A stretch of 64,000 nt of DNA from Limnohabitans sp. DM1 (GCF_001269385.1 NZ_CXOO01000023.1:109-64108), one strand, 5' to 3'; counted from the stretch's first letter, positions 32,911 through 41,655 are shown. Made by a program: numbers and translations. Notes: generated from the sequence alone by a model not told the origin.

Positions 32911-34800
32911 TCAAGCCTGCGGGCTGCGCACGCGTTCGATGGCGTGCGCCATGCGCTGCGACTGCACCTGCGGCATGGGCAGGTAGCTCGCGCCCATGGT
33001 GGCCGCCAGTTGCTGCGCTTGTGCGTCGGGGTGCATCGAGGTGTCGATCCACAAGGCGCGGTGGCCGCTGGCGCGCCACTGCATGCCCCAGTTTTGTGCA
33101 TCGGTTTGCGCCTGGGCGCGGCCGCCCAGGCCTTGCAGCGTCACGTTGGCGCGGCCGTCGCTCAGCACAACCAAGATGGGCGTGACGCCTTGGCGCTGCA
33201 GCTGCGCCGCTTGTTCGTGCGCCATTTTGAGGGCCAGGGCCAAGGGCGTGCCGCCGCCGCCGGGCAGGCCGGTCATGGCGCGTTTGGCGCGCACCAACGA
33301 ACGCGTCATGGGCAACAGCAATTGCGCTTGTGCGCCCCGAAAGGCCACGATGCACACGCTGTCGCGCCGGGCATAGGATTGCTGCAACAACAACTCGACC
33401 GCGCCTTTGGCCTCGGCCAAGCGCTGCAAAGCGGCCGAGCCCGAAGCGTCGAGCGCCAGGATCAGGCAGCTGGAGGCGCGCTCTTGGTAGCGCTGGATGT
33501 GGAAGTCTTCGGCGCGGATGGCCACGCGGCCGGTGCTGTGCGCTTGGCGCAAACGCTGTTTGGGCGCGGCGGCGCGCAAGGTGGCCAGAACATGCAGGCG
33601 CGCCTGACCGCCGGGGCGGCCCGGGCGTGGGGGCAGGGGGCGGCCGCGCTGTGAACCAGTGCGGGTTTGGCCGCTGCGGCCCGAGGTGTTGTGGCTGGCC
33701 GCGCCCTGCCGCGTCATCAGCGCGTCGAGCATGTGCGGTGGCAAGCTGGCCAGGGCGGCGGCGACCATCATCTCTTGCAGGTCTTCGGCACTCGGTTCAG
33801 TGTTCTGTTCGGCGTTCTGTTCGGGTGGTGGAGCCGTGTCCGGCTCCTTGTCTTTTTCAGCGTCGTTGTCAGGTGCTTCGCCAGAATTTTCTGGGGGTTC
33901 TGGCGGATCTGGCGGTGGTGTGGCGTCCTCCGGTGGCGCTGCTTCTGATTCTTGCGCAGTCGGCTCGGCCGGCCACTGTGTGGCGCGGGGCGCCAGCACG
34001 CAGCGCGCTGCAAAGCCCAGATCGTCGGCGTCCAGCGTGCTGCGACCGTTCAGCGCCGCATGGCCGCAGGCCACACGCAGCGCCAAGCTGGGCACGCGCA
34101 ATGAGCCAATGCCCAGACCCAAAGCGGCTGCGCACAGCGCTTGCATGTGTTCGTCGCTCGCTTGCACTTGCGGCAGCTGTTCGCGGGCGCGGGCCAAAGC
34201 ACCGGGGCTGAGACGGATCTGCAGGCCGTCCGATTCGCTGTCGCCCTGCCACGCCGCGTGGATGTCGCTGGGTGAGAGTTCGTGCAGGTCCAGCCACACG
34301 CCCAGGCGCTCGGCCAGGGCCGCGCCCACGCCGGGCTCGTCGGGCAAGGATTCGTCGAGTGCCACCACGCCAAAGCGGGTGGGTGTGGGGGCTGCGTTGT
34401 GGCGGGTGGGGGGCACCTGGCCTTGTTCCAGCGCTTGCACCAAAGGCGCGAGCAGGGCGGGCGACAGGCGCTCGGCCATGGGCAGGCAGACCAAGCCTTG
34501 GTCGGCTTGTTGCAGCAAGCCCGCTTGGCTGTGCAGCTGGCCGGTTTGCAGGGTGTGGGCCAGGTCGATGCCGCCCAGCAACCGCTCGCTGTCCACCGAG
34601 CCAGGCACTTTGACCAAGCCAATGCCCAGCCCCGCCAGCGCTTGCAGCCAGCGCTCGCGCACCGGCCCGTGCGGTGCGCGCAAGCACACACCACCAAAAC
34701 CAAAGGGGTCGAGCTGCAACAGTTGCAGCGCCGTCAGCGCATCGTTCCAGCGCTCCAGCGGGTCCGAAGGCGTGGACGGTGTTGGGGCTTCGCGGGCCAT
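32911..34800 (-). CDS. bchD: Magnesium chelatase subunit D, BchD
   Basis: Encodes 629 residues (TTG at 34812 is an alternative start). It has an N-terminal inactive AAA+-like domain without a classical P-loop, an acidic and proline-rich linker at about 270-340 (PEDATPPPDPPEPPENSGEA), and a C-terminal VWA domain with MIDAS D451-A-S453-G-S455 and later TGLPGGGGTPLALAL. BchD bridges BchI and BchH. It lies 13 bases after bchI. Confidence 0.93.
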   Translation of the reverse strand: MAREAPTPSTPSDPLERWNDALTALQLLQLDPFGFGGVCLRAPHGPVRERWLQALAGLGIGLVKVPGSVDSERLLGGIDLAHTLQTGQLHSQAGLLQQADQGLVCLPMAERLSPALLAPLVQALEQGQVPPTRHNAAPTPTRFGVVALDESLPDEPGVGAALAERLGVWLDLHELSPSDIHAAWQGDSESDGLQIRLSPGALARAREQLPQVQASDEHMQALCAAALGLGIGSLRVPSLALRVACGHAALNGRSTLDADDLGFAARCVLAPRATQWPAEPTAQESEAAPPEDATPPPDPPEPPENSGEAPDNDAEKDKEPDTAPPPEQNAEQNTEPSAEDLQEMMVAAALASLPPHMLDALMTRQGAASHNTSGRSGQTRTGSQRGRPLPPRPGRPGGQARLHVLATLRAAAPKQRLRQAHSTGRVAIRAEDFHIQRYQERASSCLILALDASGSAALQRLAEAKGAVELLLQQSYARRDSVCIVAFRGAQAQLLLPMTRSLVRAKRAMTGLPGGGGTPLALALKMAHEQAAQLQRQGVTPILVVLSDGRANVTLQGLGGRAQAQTDAQNWGMQWRASGHRALWIDTSMHPDAQAQQLAATMGASYLPMPQVQSQRMAHAIERVRSPQA

Positions 34801-34813
34801 GCGTGCAGCCAAT

Positions 34814-35839
34814 TCAGGCGGCCAGCACTTCTTGCAAGCTGCGCTGCACGCGCGCGCCCGAGTCGGTGTCGTCCAGCGGGTTGCGGCGCAGGCGGTGGCG
34901 CAGGGCCAGCGGGGCCATGCTTTGCAGGTGCTCGGCCTTCACCGCCTTGTGGCCTTGCAGCGCGGCATAAGCGCGGGTAGCGCGCAGCAGGGTGAGTTCA
35001 GCGCGCAGGCCGTCGGTGCCCAGCTGTTGGCACAGGCGGGCGCACAGCATCAGCATGTCGTCGCTCACCTCGACCTCGTCCAACAGGTCACGCGCTTTGA
35101 GGATGCGTTTTTGCAGCTTTTGGTTGTCCTTGTGCCACAGCGCTTTGAAGGCGGCGGGGTCTTTGTCGAAGGCATCGCGGCGTTTGATGATGCTCACCCG
35201 CAAGGCCAGGTCTTGCGGCGTGCGCACCTGCACCGACAGGCCAAAACGGTCCAGCAGTTGCGGGCGCAGCTCGCCTTCTTCGGGGTTGCCGCTGCCCACC
35301 AGCACAAAGCGCGCCGGGTGGCGCACGCTCAGGCCTTCGCGCTCGACCAGGTTCTCGCCCGAGGCGGCCACGTCGATCAGCAGGTCCACCAAATGGTCGT
35401 CCAGCAGGTTGACCTCGTCGATGTACAAAAAGCCCCGGTGCGCCTGGGCCAGCAGGCCTGGGGCGAAGGACTTCACGCCTTGCGACAGGGCTTTTTCCAA
35501 ATCGAGTGCGCCGACCACGCGGTCTTCGGTCGCACCCAAAGGCAGGTCGACCACGGCCACGGGCTGTCGCTCGGTCACGACTTTGGCTTTGGGGTCGCGG
35601 GCTTGGCAGACTGGGCAGGCCCCTGCTGGCTTGGCCGGGTCGCAGCGGTAAGGGCAGCCTTTGACCACCTGGATAGGAGGGAGCAGGTCGGCCAGAGCCC
35701 GCACAGCAGTCGATTTGCCGGTGCCCCGGTCACCCAAGACCAGCACACCGCCAATGGACGGGTCCACCGCCACCACCTGGATGGCGAGGGTCATTTCATC
35801 TTGACCAACGATGGCCGCGAAAGGGAAGGTCAATGCCAT
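34814..35839 (-). CDS. bchI: Magnesium chelatase ATPase subunit I, BchI
   Basis: Encodes 341 residues from ATG 35839; an in-frame double ATG at 35872 would add 11 residues. Walker [10 protein letters not shown] is at 36-44, a Cys-rich insertion [18 protein letters not shown] at 61-78, Walker [11 protein letters not shown] further on, then the sensor segment [23 protein letters not shown]+ motor of Mg insertion into protoporphyrin IX. Leads the bchI-bchD-bchO operon. Confidence 0.94.
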   Translation of the reverse strand: MALTFPFAAIVGQDEMTLAIQVVAVDPSIGGVLVLGDRGTGKSTAVRALADLLPPIQVVKGCPYRCDPAKPAGACPVCQARDPKAKVVTERQPVAVVDLPLGATEDRVVGALDLEKALSQGVKSFAPGLLAQAHRGFLYIDEVNLLDDHLVDLLIDVAASGENLVEREGLSVRHPARFVLVGSGNPEEGELRPQLLDRFGLSVQVRTPQDLALRVSIIKRRDAFDKDPAAFKALWHKDNQKLQKRILKARDLLDEVEVSDDMLMLCARLCQQLGTDGLRAELTLLRATRAYAALQGHKAVKAEHLQSMAPLALRHRLRRNPLDDTDSGARVQRSLQEVLAA

Positions 35840-35890
35840 GGGGCGTTCCGAAAACTGTTCTCGGCCCATCATCCAAAAGACGAGTCAAAG

Positions 35891-35908
35891 TGTCAAGTTA
35901 AATTTACA
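35891..35908. promoter_or_regulatory. PpsR-type operator before bchI
   Basis: TGTCAAGTTAAATTTACA matches TGT-N12-ACA and differs from TGTC-N10-GACA at one base. It lies 52 bases before the preferred bchI start and 19 before the longer start, within an AT-rich promoter-like stretch. Confidence 0.7.
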
Positions 35909-35928
35909 CTTTAAATGGACTCTTGCGT

Positions 35929-37209
35929 TCAGCTTTTGCGTGTGGCGCTGTCCACTGGGTCAGATTCGGGTCGTGCTTCCGGCTTCAGGCCGTAACGCGC
36001 CGCCAAATCCCAAACATGCTGCGGCAGCATGTTTTTGATGCGCGCTGGCGCCTCACGGCGCAGGTGCAAGATGGACTCGATGGCCTTCATCTCGACCCGG
36101 GCGCGCGCAAACTCCAGGCCCCGCGGGCCCACCCGCGGCATGAGCCAGTTGACCAGCGGCTTGATCCAGGCGGGCATGCGCCGCAGCGGCAGGCCGCCGG
36201 CGGCGCGCTCGGTGTTGGCCATGAAGCCGCGCACCGGGCCATCCCGTTTGCCTTGGCTGATGGGCGCGCTGGTGACCAATTGCGCCTGAATGCCGTCGAG
36301 CACCGCTTGCCCGCGTGCGTTGCGCACCAGCAACCACTGCTGGCCGTGCCCGCCCATGTAACCCACGGTGATGTCGGCCAGCACATTGGTGTAGTCCACG
36401 CAGGTGCGGCAGGTGAGTGGGAAAAAGTCGGGCGGCAGGGTGGACAGCGGCAAGTTCAAAAATGGGATCAGGCGTTGGTCGCCTTGGTCGGTGCGCACCT
36501 CGACCTTGTAATCGGCGCGGAATTCGACGTAGCTGATGTCTTGTGGGCGGTCCGAAATCAGGCCCAAAAACTGGTGGAAGTTTTCGGTGGTGGTGTTGTC
36601 CGAACACGGCGTGCCGATCACATAGAGCTGCTCCAGGCCTTGCTCGCGTTCGAGCTGCGGCTGGATGGCGCGCAGGGCGTAAATCTGGCAGGGGATGCCG
36701 ATGACCGCCAAGCGCTTGTGGCCTTGGGCCAGCGCGGGCTCCACCAGGCTGAGCAGTGGCGCGTAGCCCATGCGCATGCCCCGGCACTGCGCCATGTCCT
36801 CGGCGCGGGTGACCAGCACCGGGCGCGGGCGCCAGCGGTCGTGCGGGTCGGCGGCCATGGCGATCACGGCGTCCACCAGGCCTTGTTCGAGCAGCACCTC
36901 GGCCAGGCGGGTGGTGATGCCGGTCCACTGCGCGCCTTGGGTGGGCAGGTCCAGGCGTGCGCTCAGGATCTGTTGGTAAGGCCCAAAGAACAACTCGTCG
37001 GGCTGGGCTGGGTGCGTGGCACTGCCCTGTCGGCGCACGCGGCCGTGGACCCGCTGCTCCAAGCCCGGGTAATCGGGCTGGATGAACTGACAGGCCTGGC
37101 CGCAGCGTTTGGGGTCATCCGTGCGCGAGAGGCCGCAGTCGGTGCAGAGCTTGCGAGCGGGTGCCGCAGCAGCAGCCGTTAAGGATGAAGGCGAGCCAGT
37201 GGCTTGCAC
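35929..37209 (-). CDS. bciB: Ferredoxin-type 8-vinyl reductase BciB
   Basis: Encodes 426 residues from a GTG start. FrhB/FdhB (coenzyme F420 hydrogenase beta) family with N-terminal cysteines C22, C25, C36 and C40 (LCTDCGLSRTDDPKRCGQAC) for an iron-sulfur cluster. Further motifs are VIGIPCQIYALRA, VIGTPCSDNTTTENFHQFL and LTCRTCVDYTNVLADITVGY. This is the BciB/Slr1923 type that reduces the C8 vinyl group of (proto)chlorophyllide, an alternative to BciA. It lies 12 bases after nnrU. Confidence 0.85.
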   Translation of the reverse strand: MQATGSPSSLTAAAAAPARKLCTDCGLSRTDDPKRCGQACQFIQPDYPGLEQRVHGRVRRQGSATHPAQPDELFFGPYQQILSARLDLPTQGAQWTGITTRLAEVLLEQGLVDAVIAMAADPHDRWRPRPVLVTRAEDMAQCRGMRMGYAPLLSLVEPALAQGHKRLAVIGIPCQIYALRAIQPQLEREQGLEQLYVIGTPCSDNTTTENFHQFLGLISDRPQDISYVEFRADYKVEVRTDQGDQRLIPFLNLPLSTLPPDFFPLTCRTCVDYTNVLADITVGYMGGHGQQWLLVRNARGQAVLDGIQAQLVTSAPISQGKRDGPVRGFMANTERAAGGLPLRRMPAWIKPLVNWLMPRVGPRGLEFARARVEMKAIESILHLRREAPARIKNMLPQHVWDLAARYGLKPEARPESDPVDSATRKS

Positions 37210-37221
37210 GTCAGTCGGCCA

Positions 37222-37812
37222 TCAACCAGCGCGGGTGAAAGGCATGACGCCCACCAGCCAGACGTGCAAGCCGCCCATCAGGAAAGCCGCCCAAACGCCG
37301 GTGCCCACCACCACCGCCAGCAAAGTGCCCAGCAGCTTGCCTTCGGGCGCGGAGTGCAGGCTTTGGCGGTCCCGTTTGCGGGCGGCGCGGAACACCAGTA
37401 CCGACCAGACCAGGAAACCACCGAACAAGAGCACATCGGCCAGGTTGCCGTTGGATAACAAATGCCCCAGCGCCCAGACCTTGACTGACAAGGTCATGGG
37501 GTGGCGCAGTTTGGCTTTGATCTGGTTGCCAGGCACATAGGTGGCCACCAGCAAAACCATGGCCACCCACATCAGCAAGATGGTGGCGTGTTGCATGCCG
37601 CGAGGTGGTGTCCACAGGACCACCGGGTCCAGCCTTGCCTGGCCGTAACCTTGAACCAGCAGGTACAGGCCAAGGACCGCCACCGCTGCATAAACAGCCT
37701 TGAAGCCCAACGCACCCCAGCGGGCCATGCCGTTTTGGCGCATCTGCGGGGCCAGGCTTTGCAGAGAGTGGATGCCTAAAAATAGTGCCAAGCCGATCAG
37801 CAGTTGCAGCAT
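37222..37812 (-). CDS. NnrU-family membrane protein (related to Z-ISO)
   Basis: Encodes 196 residues, about six membrane helices. IGLALFLGIHSLQSLAPQMR and KLRHPMTLSVKVWALGHLLS are NnrU features with conserved His residues that could bind heme. The plant homologue 15-cis-zeta-carotene isomerase is heme-dependent, but the role in photosynthetic bacteria is unproven. With a PpsR site upstream and bciB downstream it probably acts in pigment synthesis here rather than in denitrification. Confidence 0.75.
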   Translation of the reverse strand: MLQLLIGLALFLGIHSLQSLAPQMRQNGMARWGALGFKAVYAAVAVLGLYLLVQGYGQARLDPVVLWTPPRGMQHATILLMWVAMVLLVATYVPGNQIKAKLRHPMTLSVKVWALGHLLSNGNLADVLLFGGFLVWSVLVFRAARKRDRQSLHSAPEGKLLGTLLAVVVGTGVWAAFLMGGLHVWLVGVMPFTRAG

Positions 37813-37865
37813 GTCTAAACCTTTGCAAGTGAGGTGTGAGTTTGAGCCGCATTCTGACACGGGCA

Positions 37866-37883
37866 TGTCCATCGCGGTTGACA
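37866..37883. promoter_or_regulatory. PpsR-type operator before nnrU-bciB
   Basis: TGTCCATCGCGGTTGACA is an exact TGTC-N10-GACA match 54 bases before the nnrU ATG, which places the nnrU-bciB pair in the PpsR regulon. Confidence 0.75.
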
Positions 37884-38005
37884 TTCAAAAACCAGGGCTT
37901 TCCTGTGTGATTTGCTCAAGTATCCCAGGCCGCATGACAAGGTGACTGTTGTGGCGCACAATGAACTACTCAGTATTTTCTGACCATCTCTTCAAGGAGC
38001 TCCCC

Positions 38006-38332
38006 ATGTCACGTTTTTCCTCCCAGTCTTCGACTCGCCGTGTGTTCATGATGCAAGTGGCCACTGCCTCTACCGCCTTGCTGGTGATGAGCCAGGCCTC
38101 CGCTCAGGCCATGGTCGATGAAAAAGACCCGCAAGCTGTGGGCTTGGCTTACAAGGCCGACGCCAGCAAGGTCGACAAAGCCAAGAACCCCAAGTTCGCA
38201 GCCGGTTCAAACTGCGCCAACTGCGCCCTGTTCCAGGCCAAGGCCGGTGCTGCCGCCGGTGGCTGCCCCTTGTTTGCAAGCAAGCAAGTGGCCGCCAAGG
38301 GCTGGTGCTCTGCTTGGGCCAAAAAGGCTTAA
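38006..38332 (+). CDS. High-potential iron-sulfur protein (HiPIP)
   Basis: Encodes 108 residues: a Tat signal (STRRVFMMQVATAS, likely cleavage after ASAQA at ~35) and a mature HiPIP. Ligand cysteines C70, C73, C87 and C101 have the exact CX2C-X13-C-X13-C spacing. HiPIP is the soluble periplasmic donor to the photosynthetic reaction centre in many purple betaproteobacteria. AAGGAG precedes the start. Transcribed alone and followed by a strong terminator. Confidence 0.92.
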   Translation: MSRFSSQSSTRRVFMMQVATASTALLVMSQASAQAMVDEKDPQAVGLAYKADASKVDKAKNPKFAAGSNCANCALFQAKAGAAAGGCPLFASKQVAAKGWCSAWAKKA

Positions 38333-38374
38333 TGTCCAGTCGATCCCAGCGGGGTTCACCCCGCTGAGACCCCC

Positions 38375-38399
38375 AAAACCGCCGTCGGGCGGTTTTTTT
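38375..38399 (+). terminator. Rho-independent terminator after HiPIP gene
   Basis: AAAACCGCC and GGCGGTTTT arms with a 4-base loop followed by T run; 42 bases after the HiPIP stop. Confidence 0.85.
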
Positions 38400-38473
38400 G
38401 CGCCCATTTCCGACCCCAAACTCAGGGCATACCCTGATTTACCAGTCTGAATCAAGGCTTTGAACACACAAAG

Positions 38474-38491
38474 TGTCAATCCATCGTTACA
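38474..38491. promoter_or_regulatory. PpsR-type operator before ccmA
   Basis: TGTCAATCCATCGTTACA has the same form as the bchI site (TGTC-N10-TACA, one base off the perfect palindrome). It lies 36 bases before the ccmA start and after the HiPIP terminator, so it can only control the ccm operon. Confidence 0.6.
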
Positions 38492-38527
38492 CTTTGCCTT
38501 GTCTTCAACCGACCGGAAAGCCCTTTT

Positions 38528-39172
38528 ATGGCGTCTTGGGTGCTCACAGCGATGGACCTGGCCTGCCAAAAGGCCCAGCGGACCTTGTTCGAGGGCGTGA
38601 GCTTTTCCGTGCCCGAAGGCAGCTGGTTGCACATCGAAGGCGGCAACGGCTGCGGCAAGACCAGTTTGCTGCGCATCCTGTGCGGCCTGTCCCCGGCGGC
38701 ACGCGGCCAGGTGCTGTGGCCTTCTTCTTCTTCTTCTTCTTCTTCTTCTTCTTCGCTTTCGCGCCCCGATCGTTCGGTGCTGCATTACATCGGCCACGCG
38801 CTGGGCCTCAAGCCTGAACTAACCGCTTGTGAAAACCTGTGCGCCGATGCCGAGGTCAGCGGCTTGGCGCTCAGCCGCGAGCACGCCGTGCAAGCGCTGG
38901 CCGCGCAGGGTCTGCAAAGCCGGGCGCATTTGCCTGTGCGGGTCTTGTCGCAAGGCCAGCGGCAAGGCGTGGCCTTGGCGCGTTTGCGCACCAGCCCGGC
39001 GCGGCTTTGGATTCTGGACGAGCCCCTGGTGGGCCTGGACGTGCAGGCCACCGCCACGGCCCGCGCCTTGCTGCAGTCGCATGTGGATGCGGGTGGCGCT
39101 GTGGTCATGACCAGCCACCACGACGTGGGCCTGCAAGGCCTGGGTGCACGCTTGCAGTTGGGCCGCGCATGA
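38528..39172 (+). CDS. ccmA: Heme exporter ATP-binding protein CcmA
   Basis: Encodes 214 residues of an ABC ATPase. Walker A is EGGNGCGKTSLLR at about 37-49, the signature VLSQGQRQGVALARL, and Walker B LWILDEPLVGLD. With CcmB, CcmC and CcmD it releases holo-CcmE for cytochrome c maturation. A run of eleven serines at about 66-76 comes from a TTC repeat and sits on the surface-exposed stretch between the Walker A and signature regions. Confidence 0.92.
   Translation: MASWVLTAMDLACQKAQRTLFEGVSFSVPEGSWLHIEGGNGCGKTSLLRILCGLSPAARGQVLWPSSSSSSSSSSSLSRPDRSVLHYIGHALGLKPELTACENLCADAEVSGLALSREHAVQALAAQGLQSRAHLPVRVLSQGQRQGVALARLRTSPARLWILDEPLVGLDVQATATARALLQSHVDAGGAVVMTSHHDVGLQGLGARLQLGRA
38722..38754 (+). 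repeat. TTC trinucleotide microsatellite inside ccmA
   Basis: Eleven uninterrupted TTC units, read as TCT serine codons. Length changes would alter the serine run without breaking the frame. Confidence 0.95.
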
Positions 39173-39900
39173 ACACCCCCGCCATGACCGTCCCTGTGTC
39201 AGCGCTTGCGGCTCAGCCCATGCTGCCCAGCCCTTGGCAAGCCATGGGCGGCGTGCTGCGGCGCGACCTGCGCTTGGCCCTGCGGCGCAAGGCCGAGTGG
39301 TTGGGTGCGGTGTTTTTCTTTGTGTTGGTGGCGGCTTTGTTTCCGCTGGCCATCGGCCCCGAGCCGGGCACGCTGCGCCTGATCGGGCCGGGGGTGTTGT
39401 GGGTGGCGGCCTTGCTGGCGAGCATGCTGAGCCTGGGCCGTTTGTTCGAAGCCGACCACCAGGACGGCAGCCTGGAGCAGCTGGCGCTGTCGGCCGCGCC
39501 CCTGCCTTGGCTGGTCAGCGCCAAGCTGCTGGCGCATTGGCTGATCTCGGGCTTGCCCTTGGTGCTGCTGTCGCCGCTCTTGGGGCTGCAGTTGGGTTTG
39601 GGGCCAGAGGCCTTGTCCATGCTGGCGCTCACGCTCTTGATCGGCACGCCCGTGCTGTCACTGCTGGGCGCGATTGGCGCGGCCCTCACTTTGGGCGTGC
39701 GCGGCGGCGGGGTGCTGCAGTCGCTTTTGCTCTTGCCTTTGTATGTGCCGGTGCTGGTGTTTGGCACGGGCGCGGTCGATGCGCAGATGCGCGGCCTCGG
39801 GGCCGAGGCGCATGTGTCCATTTTGTTGGCGCTCTTGCTGGCTTCGGCGGCGCTCAGCCCCTGGGCCTGTGCAGCGGCTTTGCGCTTGGCGCTGGAATGA
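39169..39900 (+). CDS. ccmB: Heme exporter protein CcmB
   Basis: Encodes 243 residues with six membrane helices. LRRDLRLALRRKAEWLGAVF and the FEADHQDGSLEQLALSAAPL segment are CcmB features. Overlaps ccmA as ATGA. Confidence 0.9.
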   Translation: MNTPAMTVPVSALAAQPMLPSPWQAMGGVLRRDLRLALRRKAEWLGAVFFFVLVAALFPLAIGPEPGTLRLIGPGVLWVAALLASMLSLGRLFEADHQDGSLEQLALSAAPLPWLVSAKLLAHWLISGLPLVLLSPLLGLQLGLGPEALSMLALTLLIGTPVLSLLGAIGAALTLGVRGGGVLQSLLLLPLYVPVLVFGTGAVDAQMRGLGAEAHVSILLALLLASAALSPWACAAALRLALE

Positions 39901-39913
39901 AGAGGAACGGACC

Positions 39914-40681
39914 ATGAAGCTCTTTCACTACGCCGCGCCGCAGCACTTTTACCCCTTGGCCGGGCGCATCTGGCCTTGGCTGGCGCTGCTGGCCACGGTG
40001 CTGGCGCTGGCGGGTTTGTGGGTGGGCTTCATGGTCGCGCCGTCTGACGCGCAGCAGGGCCAGGCCTACCGCATCATTTACATCCATGTGCCCGTGTCGT
40101 GGATGGCCATGATCATTTACCTGGCCATGGCGTTCTGGAGCGTGCTGGGCCTGGTGTTCAACACACGTTTGTCGGGTCTGATGACCCGTGCGCTTGCGCC
40201 CACCGGGGCTTTGCTGGCGTTTTTGTCGCTGTGGACCGGGGCCTTGTGGGGCAAGCCGATGTGGGGCACTTATTGGGTGTGGGATGCGCGCTTGACCTCA
40301 ATGCTGATCTTGCTGTTTTTGTATTTGGGCTACATCGCCTTGACCTCGGCCATCGAAGACCCGCGCCGCTCGGACCGGGCCGGCGCCTTGGTGGCGGTGG
40401 TGGGGGCGGTCAACGTGCCCATCATTTATTTTTCGGTCAAGTGGTGGAACACCTTGCACCAAGGCGCCTCGGTGTCCTTCACCCAGTCGCCGCGCATGGC
40501 CAGCATCATGCTGACCGGCATGCTGCTCATGAGCTTGGCGGTGTGGCTCTACGCGGCGGCCATCGCTTTGTGGCGCGTGCGCAGTTTGATTTTGGTGCGC
40601 GACAGCCACGCCGCTTGGGTGCATCAACTGCCCGAAGTGTTGGCGCACCGCGCGCAAAGCGCATTGAGAGGTGCCGCATGA
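39914..40681 (+). CDS. ccmC: Heme exporter protein CcmC
   Basis: Encodes 255 residues, six membrane helices and the WWD motif [20 protein letters not shown]. His residues flanking it ([11 protein letters not shown] and [12 protein letters not shown]) coordinate heme. It loads heme onto CcmE. It starts 13 bases after ccmB. Confidence 0.93.
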   Translation: MKLFHYAAPQHFYPLAGRIWPWLALLATVLALAGLWVGFMVAPSDAQQGQAYRIIYIHVPVSWMAMIIYLAMAFWSVLGLVFNTRLSGLMTRALAPTGALLAFLSLWTGALWGKPMWGTYWVWDARLTSMLILLFLYLGYIALTSAIEDPRRSDRAGALVAVVGAVNVPIIYFSVKWWNTLHQGASVSFTQSPRMASIMLTGMLLMSLAVWLYAAAIALWRVRSLILVRDSHAAWVHQLPEVLAHRAQSALRGAA

Positions 40682-40932
40682 TGTGGACAAGCGCTGCCGA
40701 GTTTTGGGCCATGGGCGGCTATGGCGTTTTCGTGTGGGGCAGCATGGGCGTGAGTGCGGCTTTGCTGGCTTTGGAAGTGCTGCTCGCACGCGTGGGCAGG
40801 CGACAAGCGCTGGACGCGGTGTGCGAGGCCATGGACGCCCAAGCCCTGGATACCGAAACCCCAGGCGCTTTACAGGCCAGCCCAGCCCGGCCATCGCGCC
40901 CCGTTCATTTCACCCCAGGAGCTGCGTCATGA
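40678..40932 (+). CDS. ccmD: Heme exporter accessory protein CcmD
   Basis: Encodes 84 residues, longer than many CcmD. One membrane helix ([20 protein letters not shown]) is preceded by the [11 protein letters not shown] entry, and the cytoplasmic tail is Pro/Ala-rich. It stabilises CcmE in the CcmABC complex. Overlaps ccmC and ccmE by four bases each. Confidence 0.85.
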   Translation: MMWTSAAEFWAMGGYGVFVWGSMGVSAALLALEVLLARVGRRQALDAVCEAMDAQALDTETPGALQASPARPSRPVHFTPGAAS

Positions 40933-41375
40933 AAAGCCGCCATCAGCGACTATTTGGCATTTCATTGGGCTTGCTGCTCGTGTGTGGTGCGCTGTTTTTT
41001 GTGCTCAATGCCTTCCAGAGCAACCTGGTTTTTTTCTTCACGCCCACGCAAGTGGCAGCGGGCGAAGCGCCCAAAGAGGGGCACTTTCGTGTCGGCGGTT
41101 TGGTCAAGGAAGGCAGCATCCAGCGCGACGGCATGGCGGTGGCCTTTGTGGTGACCGACACGCAGCGCGAGGTGCCGGTGCGCTATGTGGGCCTGCTGCC
41201 CGATTTGTTCAAAGAGGGCAAGGGCGTGGTGGCGCAAGGCCGCCTGGACGCAGGCAGCCTGTTTGTGGCCAGCGAGGTGCTGGCCAAGCACGACGAAAAC
41301 TACATGCCGCCCGAAGCCCAGCACGCGCTGGACGAGGCGGCCAAAGCCCGCATGGGCGCGGCGGTGGTGCGATGA
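40929..41375 (+). CDS. ccmE: Heme chaperone CcmE
   Basis: Encodes 148 residues: one N-terminal membrane anchor ([19 protein letters not shown]) and the OB-fold domain. The covalent heme site is H121 in [12 protein letters not shown], with Y125 as axial ligand. It carries heme to CcmF/H. Confidence 0.93.
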   Translation: MKSRHQRLFGISLGLLLVCGALFFVLNAFQSNLVFFFTPTQVAAGEAPKEGHFRVGGLVKEGSIQRDGMAVAFVVTDTQREVPVRYVGLLPDLFKEGKGVVAQGRLDAGSLFVASEVLAKHDENYMPPEAQHALDEAAKARMGAAVVR

Positions 41376-41384
41376 AGCAAACCA

Positions 41385-41655
41385 TCGCCCACGGGGTGGG
41401 CTCCTACACTAGGACGGTTGACGATCTTTCCGAAGCTGCCTTGAACTCTCTTCCTGTAGGAGCCCACCCCTGTGGGCGATTGGGCGTGGCACACGCCCTG
41501 CAAACCCTCGCCCACGGGGTGGGCTCCTACACCAGGACGGTTGACGATCTGTCCGAAGCTGCCTTGAACCCTCTTCCTGTAGGAGCCCACCCCTGTGGGC
41601 GATTGGGCGTGGCACACGCCCTGCAAACCTTCGCCCACAGGGTGAGCTCCTACAA
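41385..41655. repeat. 123-bp tandem repeat (two copies plus partial third) of family A palindromes
   Basis: Units begin at 41385, 41508 and 41631, exactly 123 bases apart. Each contains a left-facing TCGCCCACGGGGTGGGCTCC and a right-facing GTAGGAGCCCACCCCTGTGG, so hairpins can form within and between units. The copies differ at only a few bases. The ccmE-ccmF gap (41376-41732) holds nothing else; frames through it are repeat-derived. Confidence 0.92.

Noticed and set aside
33659..35914. 751-codon plus-strand frame across bchD and bchI
   Set aside because: Same antisense artefact; Ser/Ala/Arg-rich and without motifs, while bchD and bchI are unambiguous.
41385..41655. CRISPR array
   Set aside because: The spacers are as repeated as the repeats, there are only two to three units, and no cas genes are near.
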